From positions 1 to 64,000 of the forward strand of contig NZ_QFNM01000012.1 in the NCBI RefSeq assembly GCF_003248455.1: 64,000 bases of DNA, given 5' to 3'. The notes below the pieces were generated by a model. That model did no database searches. It was not told the origin of the DNA and saw only the letters and a program-made list of their open reading frames with translations. The position numbers and the translations under genes are program-made. Source of the stretch: Brevundimonas sp. Its GTDB lineage: Bacteria > Pseudomonadota > Alphaproteobacteria > Caulobacterales > Caulobacteraceae. Every line of letters begins with the position of its first letter. Positions within the stretch are counted from its first letter, which is position 1. Positions 42,376 through 50,894 of the stretch are shown piece by piece.

Positions 42376-43893
42376 TCAGAAGAAGCCCAGTTTGTCGGGA
42401 CTGTAGCTGACCAGCAGGTTCTTGGTCTGCTGATAGTGGTCCAGCATCATCCGGTGGTTCTCACGCCCGATGCCCGACTTCTTGTAGCCGCCGAACGCCG
42501 CATGGGCCGGATACTGGTGATAGCAGTTGGTCCAGACCCGGCCGGCCTGGATGGCCCGTCCGGCGCGATAGGCGGTGTTCATGTCGCGCGACCACACCCC
42601 GGCGCCCAGGCCGTATTCGGTGTCGTTGGCGATGGCGATGGCCTCCTCCAGCGTCTTGAAAGTGGTCACGGCCAGGACGGGACCAAAGATCTCCTCCTGG
42701 AAGATCCGCATGTTGTTGGCGCCCTTGAACACGGTCGGCTCGACATAGAAGCCGCCGGACAGATCGTCCTTCAGCACCGCCTGATGACCGCCGGTCAGGA
42801 CCTCGGCGCCTTCGTCCGCGCCGATCTTCAGATAGCCCAGGATCTTCTTCAGTTGCTGGTCCGACGCCTGAGCGCCGACCTGGGTTTCGGGGTCCAGCGG
42901 ATCGCCCTGTTTGATCGCCTTCACCCGGGCGATCGCCTTCTCGATGAAGGCGTCGTAGATGTCTTCATGGACCAGCGCCCGGCTGGGGCAGGTGCAGACC
43001 TCGCCCTGGTTCAGGGCGAACATGGCGAACCCTTCCAGCGCCTTGTCCAGGAAGGCGTCGTCGTGATCCATCACATCCTTGAAGAAGATGTTGGGCGACT
43101 TGCCGCCCAGCTCCAGCGTCACCGGAATGATGTTCTTGGTCGCATATTCCATGATCTTCTGGCCTACGGCGGTCGAGCCGGTGAAGGCGATCTTAGCGAT
43201 GCGCGGATTGGTGGCCAGGGGCTCGCCGACCTCGACGCCGGTGCCCGACACGATGTTCAGCACGCCGGCCGGCAGCAGGTCCTGGATCAGTTCGATCACC
43301 ACCAGGATGGACGCCGGCGTCTGTTCCGCCGGCTTCAGCACGATGCAGTTGCCCGCCGCCAGGGCCGGGGCGATCTTCCAGGCGGCCATCAGGATCGGGA
43401 AGTTCCAGGGGATGATCTGACCGACCACACCCAGCGGTTCGTGGAAATGATAGGCGACCGTATTGTGGTCCAGTTCCGAAATCCCGCCTTCCTGCGCGCG
43501 GATGCAGCCGGCGAAATAGCGGAAGTGGTCGATGGCCAGCGGGATGTCGGCCGCCAGGGTCTCACGCACCGGCTTGCCGTTGTCCCAGGTCTCGGCCTCG
43601 GCGACGGCTTGCAGGTTCTGCTCGATGCGATCGGCGATCCGGTTCAGCAGCAGGGCGCGTTCCGCCACGCTGGTCTGGCCCCAGGCGTCCTTGGCGGCAT
43701 GGGCGGCGTCCAGCGCCTTTTCGACGTCGGCCGCGTCCGAGCGAGCCACCTCGCACAGGACGCGGCCGTTCACCGGGGAGGTGTTCTCGAAATAGCGGCC
43801 GTTGACCGGCGGGACCCACTGTCCGCCGATGAAGTTGTCATAGCGCGCCTTGAACTTGGGGGTCGCGGCGCGGACGAATTCGGGTTTGGTCAT
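42376..43893 (-). CDS. NAD-dependent aldehyde dehydrogenase (ExaC/AldB type)
   Basis: A 505-residue enzyme oxidising acetaldehyde or similar aldehydes. Motifs: GQIIPWNFPILMAAWKIAPA, IAFTGSTAVGQKIMEYA, the catalytic Glu in VTLELGGKSPNIFF and the catalytic Cys in NQGEVCTCPSRALV. The tail (MMLDHYQQTKNLLVSYSPDK) is characteristic of the acetaldehyde dehydrogenase II group. An AGGAGG ribosome site precedes the ATG. A palindromic operator candidate lies 107-131 bp upstream, next to the gene for a GAF-Fis regulator. Confidence 0.95.
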   Translation of the reverse strand: MTKPEFVRAATPKFKARYDNFIGGQWVPPVNGRYFENTSPVNGRVLCEVARSDAADVEKALDAAHAAKDAWGQTSVAERALLLNRIADRIEQNLQAVAEAETWDNGKPVRETLAADIPLAIDHFRYFAGCIRAQEGGISELDHNTVAYHFHEPLGVVGQIIPWNFPILMAAWKIAPALAAGNCIVLKPAEQTPASILVVIELIQDLLPAGVLNIVSGTGVEVGEPLATNPRIAKIAFTGSTAVGQKIMEYATKNIIPVTLELGGKSPNIFFKDVMDHDDAFLDKALEGFAMFALNQGEVCTCPSRALVHEDIYDAFIEKAIARVKAIKQGDPLDPETQVGAQASDQQLKKILGYLKIGADEGAEVLTGGHQAVLKDDLSGGFYVEPTVFKGANNMRIFQEEIFGPVLAVTTFKTLEEAIAIANDTEYGLGAGVWSRDMNTAYRAGRAIQAGRVWTNCYHQYPAHAAFGGYKKSGIGRENHRMMLDHYQQTKNLLVSYSPDKLGFF

Positions 43894-43999
43894 GCATGGC
43901 CTCCTGACGTGTTCCTCGGGCGTCGCTTATCGACGTCGTTGGGACCGGAAGCTCGTCTTCAGCCGGCGCGCGCGCCAGACCGGCGGCTCATGGTGCGCT

Positions 44000-44024
44000 G
44001 CAAACCTGTCGCAGGTTTGCGACA
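44000..44024. promoter_or_regulatory. Overlapping palindromes, candidate operator for the aldehyde dehydrogenase
   Basis: GCAAACCTG-TCG-CAGGTTTGC (44000-44020) is a perfect inverted repeat. It overlaps TGTCGCA-GGTT-TGCGACA (44007-44024), the type of site I associate with AcoR-like regulators. It sits between the regulator gene and the dehydrogenase it probably controls. Confidence 0.65.
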
Positions 44025-44031
44025 GGTCGGA

Positions 44032-45006
44032 TCAGTGGGGCGCCCCGGCCAGGCCCAGCCGATGCAGCTTCCTATGCAGGGTGGCGCGGCTGACGCCCAG
44101 CACCCGCGCCGCCGCCGACACATTGCCGTTGTTCAGCGCCAGCGCGCGCCGGACCGCCCCGCGCTCGGCCTCCAGCAGGTCCGCCTCGATGGAGCCGCCG
44201 CCCAGCACCTCGGCCGCCGCCAATTGTCCCGCGATCCGCTCGTCGGTGATCGACAGGGCCAGCCGCGCCGCCCGCGTCGCCCCGACCACCAGGTCGTCGC
44301 GATCCACCGCCAGCAGCGCCGCCGCGTTGCGCTCGACCGCATCGCCCGCCAGCACGATCCGCGCGGTCGAGAACGCCTGACGAAAGGCCTGGGCCTCGAT
44401 GGCCCGCGCGGCATCGGCCACGGCCGCGTTGATCAGCCCCAGCATGGCTTCGGTCTGGTCCGCCCGGCACGACGACACGTCCAGCGCCCCCGCCAGCCGC
44501 CCCAGGTGATCGTAGATCGGATGGCTGGAGCAACTCAGGCCGATGTTGCGCGCATGGAAATGCTGGTCGCGGTGGATCGTCACGGGCCGCTTTTCGGCCA
44601 GGGCCGTGCCGATGCCATTGGTGCCCTCCACCGCCTCGGACCACACGGCGCCGGGCCACAGGCCCCAGCGGTGGAAGATCTCGTCGTCGCTGGCCATGCC
44701 GCGTCGCTCGACCGGCACGCCCGAGGCGTCGGACAACAGGACGCAACAGCCTGCGTCCCCGACGGCCAGGAACAGCCGGTCCAGCACGCCTTGCGCCGCC
44801 TGCGTCACCGGCTCCATCGCCTCGCGCGCGGCCCGAAGCTGGCTCTCGGTCAGGGTGGCGACCTGGTCCCGGCTTTCGGGGTCCAGGCCGTACAGCATCA
44901 TCGACCGGCGCCACGACGCGGCCAGCGCCGATCGCGCCGGCCCCGTTCCGTCGTCCAGCGCCTGTTTGATCAGGCTGCCGTGGTCGTTTCCCGTTCGCGC
45001 GCCCAT
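44032..45006 (-). CDS. AcoR-like GAF/Fis regulator lacking the AAA+ domain
   Basis: A 324-residue transcription factor. The N-terminal half (SWRRSMMLYGLDPESRDQVA, WSEAVEGTNGIGTALAEKRP, VTIHRDQHFHARNIGLSCSS) is the GAF-type sensor region of acetoin-catabolism (AcoR) activators. It passes directly to a Fis-type helix-turn-helix (RALALNNGNVSAAARVLGVS, RATLHRKLHRLG). The central sigma-54 ATPase domain (GAFTGA, Walker motifs) is absent, so it cannot open sigma-54 promoters and must act with ordinary RNA polymerase. The downstream aldehyde and alcohol dehydrogenase genes are the probable targets. Confidence 0.88.
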   Translation of the reverse strand: MGARTGNDHGSLIKQALDDGTGPARSALAASWRRSMMLYGLDPESRDQVATLTESQLRAAREAMEPVTQAAQGVLDRLFLAVGDAGCCVLLSDASGVPVERRGMASDDEIFHRWGLWPGAVWSEAVEGTNGIGTALAEKRPVTIHRDQHFHARNIGLSCSSHPIYDHLGRLAGALDVSSCRADQTEAMLGLINAAVADAARAIEAQAFRQAFSTARIVLAGDAVERNAAALLAVDRDDLVVGATRAARLALSITDERIAGQLAAAEVLGGGSIEADLLEAERGAVRRALALNNGNVSAAARVLGVSRATLHRKLHRLGLAGAPH

Positions 45007-45092
45007 GGTTGGCTCCCAGGTCTTGCAACTGGGGCCATCAGACGCCCGCCAGGGGCAGGCGTCAATGCGACCTTCCTACGCGACGGGGCGGC

Positions 45093-46571
45093 CTACCACC
45101 ATTTGCCCGGCTTGGCCGTAAATCCTGCGGCGCGCTCCAGGGCCGCGCCGACCTGGAACACCGTCGCCTCGTCCAGCGCCTTGCCGATGACCTGAAGACC
45201 CAGCGGCAGGCCGCCGGAATCCACGCCCGCCGGCACCGAAATGCCCGGAAGGCCGGCCAGATTGGTCGTCACCGTGAAAACGTCGTTCAGATACATGGTC
45301 AGCGGGTCGATCTGCTTGTCGCCCAGCGCGAAGGCGGCCGAAGGCGTCGACGGCGTCAGAATGGCGTCCACCTGACCCCAGACATTGTCGAAGTCCTCGG
45401 CGATGCGACGACGCACCTTCAGCGCCTTGACGTAATAGGCGTCGTAGAAACCGGCCGACAGCACATAGGCGCCGATGGTCAGGCGACGCTGGACCTCCTT
45501 GCCGAACCCTTCCGCGCGAGAGGCGGCGTACAGGTCGTCCAGCGACGTGAACGTCTCCGCACGGTGCCCGAACCGCATCCCGTCATAGCGGGCCAGGTTG
45601 GACGAGGCCTCGGCCGGCGCCACGATATAATAGGTCGGCAGAGCGTATTTGGTGTGCGGCAGGCTGATCTCGACGATCTCGCAACCCGCGTCCTTCAGCC
45701 AAGCCACGCCCCGATCCCATAGGGCCTGGATCTCGGCAGGCATGCCGTCCACGACATATTCGCGCGGCACGCCGATCCGCAGTCCCTTGACCGACTGACC
45801 CACCGATTTCGTCCAGTCGGGCGTCTCGATGTCCAGGCTGGTCGAATCCTTGGCGTCAAACGAGCACATGGAGCGCAGCAAAAGGGCCGCGTCCTCGACC
45901 GTCTTGGTGATCGGTCCGGCCTGGTCCAGCGAACTGGCGAAGGCCACCATGCCGAAACGGCTGGCGCGGCCATAGGTCGGCTTGATCCCGACCGTGCCGG
46001 TGAAGGCGGCGGGCTGACGTATCGAGCCGCCGGTGTCCGATGCGGTGGCGGCCAGGCACAGGTCCGCCGCCACGGCCGAAGCCGAACCGCCCGACGAACC
46101 GCCCGGCGTCAGCTCGGCGTTCGAGTCGGTCGACTTCCACGGGTTCTTGACCGGACCGAAGGCCGAGGTCTCATTGGAAGAGCCCATGGCGAACTCGTCC
46201 ATGTTCAGCTTGCCCAGCATGACCGCCCCGTCGCGCCACAGATTGGCGGTCACGGTCGATTCATAGGGCGGGACGAAGCCGCGCAGCATGTTCGATCCGG
46301 CCGTCGTCTGCACCCCCTCGGTGCAGAACAGGTCCTTGATGCCCAGGGGCGCGCCTTCCAACACGCCGCCCGCGCCTGCCGCCAGACGGGCGTCGGACGC
46401 CTTGGCCATCTCCAGCGCCTTGTCCGTCGTCACTTCCACATAGGCGTTCAGCGTCGGGTTCGAGGCTCCGATATTGGTCAAGAAGGCCTGGGTGATTTCG
46501 GCGGACGAGAATTCCTTGGCCTTCAGCCCGTTGACGGCCGCCTTCAGGGTCAGTTTGGTCAGGTCGCTCAT
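45093..46571 (-). CDS. gatA: Asp-tRNA(Asn)/Glu-tRNA(Gln) amidotransferase subunit A
   Basis: A 492-residue amidase that releases ammonia from glutamine for GatB. The amidase signature and triad are visible: Lys in GAPLGIKDLF, TPGGSSGGSASAVAADLCLA and SDTGGSIRQPAAFTG. Length is normal. It starts 2 bp after gatC stops and is translationally linked to it. Confidence 0.97.
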   Translation of the reverse strand: MSDLTKLTLKAAVNGLKAKEFSSAEITQAFLTNIGASNPTLNAYVEVTTDKALEMAKASDARLAAGAGGVLEGAPLGIKDLFCTEGVQTTAGSNMLRGFVPPYESTVTANLWRDGAVMLGKLNMDEFAMGSSNETSAFGPVKNPWKSTDSNAELTPGGSSGGSASAVAADLCLAATASDTGGSIRQPAAFTGTVGIKPTYGRASRFGMVAFASSLDQAGPITKTVEDAALLLRSMCSFDAKDSTSLDIETPDWTKSVGQSVKGLRIGVPREYVVDGMPAEIQALWDRGVAWLKDAGCEIVEISLPHTKYALPTYYIVAPAEASSNLARYDGMRFGHRAETFTSLDDLYAASRAEGFGKEVQRRLTIGAYVLSAGFYDAYYVKALKVRRRIAEDFDNVWGQVDAILTPSTPSAAFALGDKQIDPLTMYLNDVFTVTTNLAGLPGISVPAGVDSGGLPLGLQVIGKALDEATVFQVGAALERAAGFTAKPGKWW

Positions 46572-46573
46572 GA

Positions 46574-46861
46574 TCAGTCGACCACCTTGGGCACGACGAA
46601 GAAACCGTCGGCCGATTTCGGGGCGTTGGACAGGACGTCGGCGATCCGGTCGCCGTCCGTCACCACATCCTCGCGCAGGCGCAGGGGCTGGGCCACGTTC
46701 GATGTCATGGGCTCGACGCCGTCGACATCCACCTGATCCAGCTGCTCGATCCAGGCCAGGATGCCGTTCAGCTCCTGGGCCAGCGGCTCCAGCCGATCCT
46801 CGGGGGTCTTGATGCGGGCGAGATGCGCGACCTTGCGCACCGTCGCAGCGTCGATGGCCAT
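46574..46861 (-). CDS. gatC: Asp-tRNA(Asn)/Glu-tRNA(Gln) amidotransferase subunit C
   Basis: A 95-residue small subunit that wraps GatA and GatB. Typical sequence: VRKVAHLARIKTPEDRLEPL, ILAWIEQLDQVDVDGVEPM and LREDVVTDGDRIADVLSNAP. The ATG at 46861 has GGAGG 5 bases upstream and is preferred to an in-frame ATG four codons earlier. Confidence 0.95.
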   Translation of the reverse strand: MAIDAATVRKVAHLARIKTPEDRLEPLAQELNGILAWIEQLDQVDVDGVEPMTSNVAQPLRLREDVVTDGDRIADVLSNAPKSADGFFVVPKVVD

Positions 46862-46974
46862 GCGGCCCTCCAATGCACGTCGATAGGGACTGTATCGGCG
46901 GGATTAGCCTTCCGACCCCGGATTCACAAGGCGACGCCTTTGACTTCCTGCGGTTTGCGGCCTACCGCCCGGCC

Positions 46975-47454
46975 GTGCCCGTCCTCGACCTCCTCGACCT
47001 GCCTGCCGCCTGCCCGCCCGACACGCCGTGGATGGGGCTGGACCTGGGCGAGAAGACCATCGGCGTCGCGGTGTCGGACGCCACCCGCCTGATCGCCTCG
47101 CCGCTTGAGCTGATCCGCAAGTCCAAGTTCACGCATGAGGCCGAACAGCTGTTCAAGCTGATGGCCCATCGCCAGGTCTCGGCCCTGATCGTCGGCCTGC
47201 CGGTCAACATGGACGGCTCGGAGGGGCCGCGCGCCCAGTCATGCCGCGCCTTCGCCCGTAATCTGGAGCGGCTGCGCCCCGTCAACGTCGCCTTCTGGGA
47301 CGAGCGGCTGTCCACCAGCGCCGTCGAACGTTTCCTGATCGAGGACCTGGACCTGAACCGCAAGCGCCGCGCCCAGGTCGTCGACCGCACCGCCGCCGCC
47401 TGGATCCTGCAAGGGGCGCTGGATCGGGTGCGCGACCAGGCCAACTGGATTTGA
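46975..47454 (+). CDS. ruvX: Putative pre-16S rRNA nuclease / Holliday junction resolvase RuvX (YqgF)
   Basis: A 159-residue RNase H-like nuclease involved in 16S rRNA 5'-end maturation. Conserved acidic motifs: MGLDLGEKTIGVAVSD, ALIVGLPVNMDGSEGPRAQS, FWDERLSTSAV and the final Asp in VVDRTAAAWILQGALD. The frame is open far upstream, but the GTG at 46975 gives the usual family length. No clear Shine-Dalgarno precedes it. It is divergent from gatC. Confidence 0.88.
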   Translation: MPVLDLLDLPAACPPDTPWMGLDLGEKTIGVAVSDATRLIASPLELIRKSKFTHEAEQLFKLMAHRQVSALIVGLPVNMDGSEGPRAQSCRAFARNLERLRPVNVAFWDERLSTSAVERFLIEDLDLNRKRRAQVVDRTAAAWILQGALDRVRDQANWI

Positions 47455-48384
47455 CGGCCCTGATCGCCGGCGTCCTGCCGGTCTTCCTGATGATCGCCCT
47501 GGGCTATGGCCTGAGGAAATCCGGCTTCCTGCCGGACGCGGCCTGGCGGCCGATCGAGAAGCTGTCGATCAACATCTTCTATCCCAGCTTTCTGATTCCC
47601 GCGATCTGGCATGCAGACCTTGCGGGCGGCGGGGCGACGGTGGTGGGGGCCGCGGCGGTCGCGGCGCCCTGATCGTGGCGGCGGGAACCTTTGCGGCCAG
47701 GCCCCTGATCACCCTGGACGGCCCGGCCTACACAAGCGTCTTCCAGGGCGTGATCCGCTGGAACAGCTTCGTCTTCGTGCCGGTGATCCAGTCGGTCTAC
47801 GGTTCGGAAGGCACCGCTCTGGCCGCCGTGGCCATCGCCTTCATCATCCCCGTCACCAACATCGCCTGCGTCGCCGTGCTGGCCAGATGGGGGTCGCTGC
47901 ATCGCGAGCCGTCGGTCGTCGGCCTGGTCAAGTCCATGCTGGCCAACCCCATTCTGCTGGCCTGCCTGATCGGCCTGGCGCTGAACCTTCTGCGCGCGCC
48001 CCTGATCCCCGGCCTGTCGGATGCGATGGACCTGCTGGGCGCCGCCGCCCTGCCGCTGGGCCTGATTGTCGCCGGGGCGGGTCTGTCCTTCGCCGAGGTC
48101 AAGCGCCGCCGCACGACCATCGCCGCCGTCGCCCTGGTCAAGCTGGGCGTCATGCCGCCGCTGATGTGGTTCGTCGCCTGGGCGCTGGGCGGCGACGCCC
48201 TGGCCCAGGGAGTCGCCCTGATCTGCGGCGCGGCCCCCGGCTCGGCCGCCTCCTAGCCGCCTCCTATATGCTGGCGCGCCAGATGGGCGGCGACGCGCCC
48301 CTGATCGCCGGCGTCATCGCCCTGACCACCGCGGGCAGCGCCCTGGTCATTCCCGTCCTGCTGACCCTGTTCCACTTCACCTGA
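47451..48384 (+). pseudogene. AEC-family transporter, disrupted by two frameshifts
   Basis: Three frames together encode an auxin-efflux-carrier-type permease: LIAGVLPVFLMIALGYGLRK to GAAAVAAP (47451-47672), then LIVAAGTFAARPL to ICGAAPGSAAS (to 48256), then SYMLARQMGGDAPLIAG to LLTLFHFT (to 48384). The first break near 47669 is explained by loss of one base. The second is an exact 11-bp tandem duplication (GCCGCCTCCTA at 48245-48255 and 48256-48266) that creates a TAG. Removing one copy restores the family-typical GSAASYMLARQ. The gene overlaps the ruvX stop. Confidence 0.85.
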
Positions 48385-48423
48385 CTGGCGTTAGGCCCGA
48401 GTCGCGCCTATAGCGGCGTCTCG

Positions 48424-49404
48424 ATGACCCAGCCCGTTCAAGTCACCGATCAGACCATCCAGCAGCGGCTGGTTCCCTTTCCAAGGCCGCATTTCCTGGC
48501 CGCGTCGGACCTGAATCCGTTCGTCGTCCCGCAACTGCTGGACCTGGGCGACGCCTTCGTGGACTTCAATCGCCAGTCGTCCAAGGCGCTGGACGTGCTG
48601 CATGGCCGGACGGTCGTGAACCTGTTCTTCGAGAACTCGACCCGCACCGCCTCCTCGTTCGAGATCGCCGCCAAACGGCTGGGCGCCGACGTCGTGACCA
48701 TGCCGGTCGCCGCCTCCTCGGTGAAGAAGGGCGAGACCCTGATCGACACGGCCGTCACCCTGAACGCCATGAAGCCCGACATCCTGGTCGTGCGCCACTC
48801 GGCCTCGGGCGCCGCCGAGCTGCTCAGCCAGAAGGTCGGCTGCGCCGTGGTCAACGCCGGGGACGGCCGCCACGAACACCCGACACAGGCCCTCTTGGAC
48901 CTTCTGTCCCTGCACCGCGCCTTCGGCGACGTGACCAGCCTGACCGTCGCCATCTGCGGCGACATCACCCACAGCCGCGTCGCTCGCTCCAACGTCGCCC
49001 TGTTGCAGATGATGGGCACGCGCGTGCGCCTGATCGGGCCGCCGACCCTGGTGCCCGGCGACGCGGATCGCTGGGGCTGCGAGGTCTTCCACGACATGCG
49101 CGAAGGCTTGCAGGGCTGCGACGTGGTGATGATGCTGCGCCTCCAGTTGGAGCGGATGGCCGGCGCCCTGGTGCCTTCCACCCGCGAATACTTCCGCTTC
49201 TGGGGCCTGGACCGCGAGAAGCTGGCCTGGGCCAAGCCGGGCGCCAAGGTCATGCACCCCGGCCCGATGAACCGCGGCGTCGAGATCGATTCCGACGTGG
49301 CCGACGATCTGGACGTCTCCCTGATCCAGGATCAGGTCGAGATGGGCGTCGCCGCCCGCATGGCCGTCCTGGCCTCCCTCTCCGCCCGTTGGGGAGACAA
49401 ATGA
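48424..49404 (+). CDS. pyrB: Aspartate carbamoyltransferase catalytic subunit
   Basis: A 326-residue enzyme of pyrimidine synthesis joining carbamoyl phosphate and aspartate. Carbamoyl-phosphate motif FFENSTRTASSFEIAAKRLG and HPTQALLDLLSLH, aspartate-loop MMLRLQLERM and C-terminal VMHPGPMNRGVEIDSDVADD are present. No pyrI regulatory subunit is nearby. It is followed by a degenerate pyrC, as in other bacteria where the pseudo-dihydroorotase assembles with PyrB. Confidence 0.97.
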   Translation: MTQPVQVTDQTIQQRLVPFPRPHFLAASDLNPFVVPQLLDLGDAFVDFNRQSSKALDVLHGRTVVNLFFENSTRTASSFEIAAKRLGADVVTMPVAASSVKKGETLIDTAVTLNAMKPDILVVRHSASGAAELLSQKVGCAVVNAGDGRHEHPTQALLDLLSLHRAFGDVTSLTVAICGDITHSRVARSNVALLQMMGTRVRLIGPPTLVPGDADRWGCEVFHDMREGLQGCDVVMMLRLQLERMAGALVPSTREYFRFWGLDREKLAWAKPGAKVMHPGPMNRGVEIDSDVADDLDVSLIQDQVEMGVAARMAVLASLSARWGDK

Positions 49405-49420
49405 TGACAACGCTTCAGAT

Positions 49421-49600
49421 CCTCCCCCGCATCGCGGGGGAGGGGGACCGCGCGCAGCGTGGTGGAGGGGGCGAAAGCGGACTCCGCATCTGCCGCCAGT
49501 CTTCCGATCTATCACAACCGTTCGACACCACACGCGCCTTCGCCCCCTCCACCGCTTCGCGGTCCCCCTCCCCCGTTCCGCTTCGCTTCACGGTGGAGGA
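49421..49600. repeat. GC-rich palindromic intergenic element between pyrB and pyrC
   Basis: About 180 bp with nested inverted repeats: CGGGGGAGGGGGACCGC (49435-49451) against GCGGTCCCCCTCCCCCG (49559-49575), and GGTGGAGGGGGCGAA (49461-49475) against TTCGCCCCCTCCACC (49539-49553). The centre is unrelated AT-richer sequence. It resembles dispersed palindromic elements that I recall from Caulobacter and Brevundimonas intergenic regions; a related motif occurs at 57853. Confidence 0.75.
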
Positions 49601-49606
49601 TTTTCG

Positions 49607-50884
49607 ATGACTCGTTTCGCCATCCTCAATGCCAGGCTGCTCGACCCCGCGAGCGACTATGATGGTCCTGGCGGCGTGCTCGTTCATGACGGAAAAATTG
49701 TCGAAGTCATCAGAGGCTCAACAGCGGACTTCCTAGCCGACATAGAGACCGTCGACGCCGACGGCCTGTGCCTCGCGCCCGGCCTGATCGACATCCGGGT
49801 CAAGACCGGCGAACCGGGCGCCGAGCCCAAGGAGACGCTGAAGTCCGCCAGCCTGGCCGCCGCGGCCGGGGGCGTGACCACCATCGTCGTCCAGCCCGAC
49901 ACCGACCCCGCCGTCGACGACCCGGCGATGATCGACTTCATCCAACGTCGCGGCGCGGCCCTGAACCTGGTCAATGTCCGCGCGGCCGGCGCCGCGACCA
50001 AGACCCTGGGCGGCGAACGCATGGCCGAGATCGGCCTGATGGACGAAGCCGGCGCGCTATACTTCACCGACGGCGACAAGGTCATCGTCAACAGCCGCAC
50101 CCTGCAACGGGTGATGAGCTACGCCGCCGCCTTCAACGCCCTGATCGCCTGCCGCCCGTCCGATCCCTGGTTGACGGAAGGGTCGGTCGCCGCCTCCGGC
50201 GAACTGGCCACGCGCCTGGGCCTGTCGGGCAGTCCCGCCATCGCCGAACGGATCGGTCTGGAGCGCGATCTGGCCCTGGTCGAACAGACCGGCGCCCGTT
50301 TCCTGGTCGACCAGATCTCGACCGAGGGCGCGCTGGAGACCCTGGCCCGCGCTCGCGCCAGGGGGCTGGAGGTCGCCGTCAGCGTCTCGATCAACCACCT
50401 GTGCTTCAACGAGGTGGACATCGGCGACTACCGCACCTTCTACCGGCTGGACCCGCCCCTGCGCTCCCAGGCGGATCGCCAGGCGTTGATCGAGGCCGTG
50501 CGCGACGGCCTGATCGACGTGATCACCTCCGCCCACGCCCCCGCCCCGGCCGAAGACAAGCGCCGCCCGTTCAGCGAAGCCGCCCCTGGCGCCGTCGGCC
50601 TGGAGACCCTGCTGCCCGCCGCCCTGACGCTGCACCACGAGGACGGCCTGGACCTGCTGGACGTCCTGCGCCCCCTAACCCACGGCCCCGCCGCCCTGCT
50701 GGGCCTCGACGCCGGCGTCCTGGCCGAGGGCGCGCCCGCCGATCTGATCCTGTTCGACCCCGGCGCCCCGATCGTCGTGGACGCCGACGCCCTGCATTCC
50801 AAATCCAAGAACTCGCCCTTCGACGGCCGCCGGCTTCAGGGCAAGGCGGTCGCAACCTGGGTGGGCGGACGGAAGGTTCACTGA
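49607..50884 (+). CDS. pyrC: Dihydroorotase-like protein, predicted non-catalytic (PyrC')
   Basis: A 425-residue amidohydrolase-fold protein. The metal-binding HxH of active enzymes (DxHxHLREPG) is replaced: the sequence reads IDIRVKTGEPGAEPKETLKS. The later motif STEGALETL is preceded by Gln instead of His, SVSINHLCFNEVD has Asn for the first His, and ITSAHAPAPAEDK has Ala where TDHAP carries the catalytic Asp. The fold and the tail (LILFDPGAPIVVDADALHSK) are intact. It probably acts as the scaffold partner of PyrB, with an active dihydroorotase elsewhere. GGAGGA precedes the ATG. Confidence 0.88.
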   Translation: MTRFAILNARLLDPASDYDGPGGVLVHDGKIVEVIRGSTADFLADIETVDADGLCLAPGLIDIRVKTGEPGAEPKETLKSASLAAAAGGVTTIVVQPDTDPAVDDPAMIDFIQRRGAALNLVNVRAAGAATKTLGGERMAEIGLMDEAGALYFTDGDKVIVNSRTLQRVMSYAAAFNALIACRPSDPWLTEGSVAASGELATRLGLSGSPAIAERIGLERDLALVEQTGARFLVDQISTEGALETLARARARGLEVAVSVSINHLCFNEVDIGDYRTFYRLDPPLRSQADRQALIEAVRDGLIDVITSAHAPAPAEDKRRPFSEAAPGAVGLETLLPAALTLHHEDGLDLLDVLRPLTHGPAALLGLDAGVLAEGAPADLILFDPGAPIVVDADALHSKSKNSPFDGRRLQGKAVATWVGGRKVH

Positions 50885-50894
50885 GAACGGCGGC

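Noticed and set aside
42436..45195. A 919-codon plus-strand open frame antisense to the aldehyde dehydrogenase and its regulator
   Set aside because: It is a GC-rich mirror frame; its composition (Arg/Gly/Gln/Val-rich) has no family motif, and both opposite-strand genes are unmistakable.
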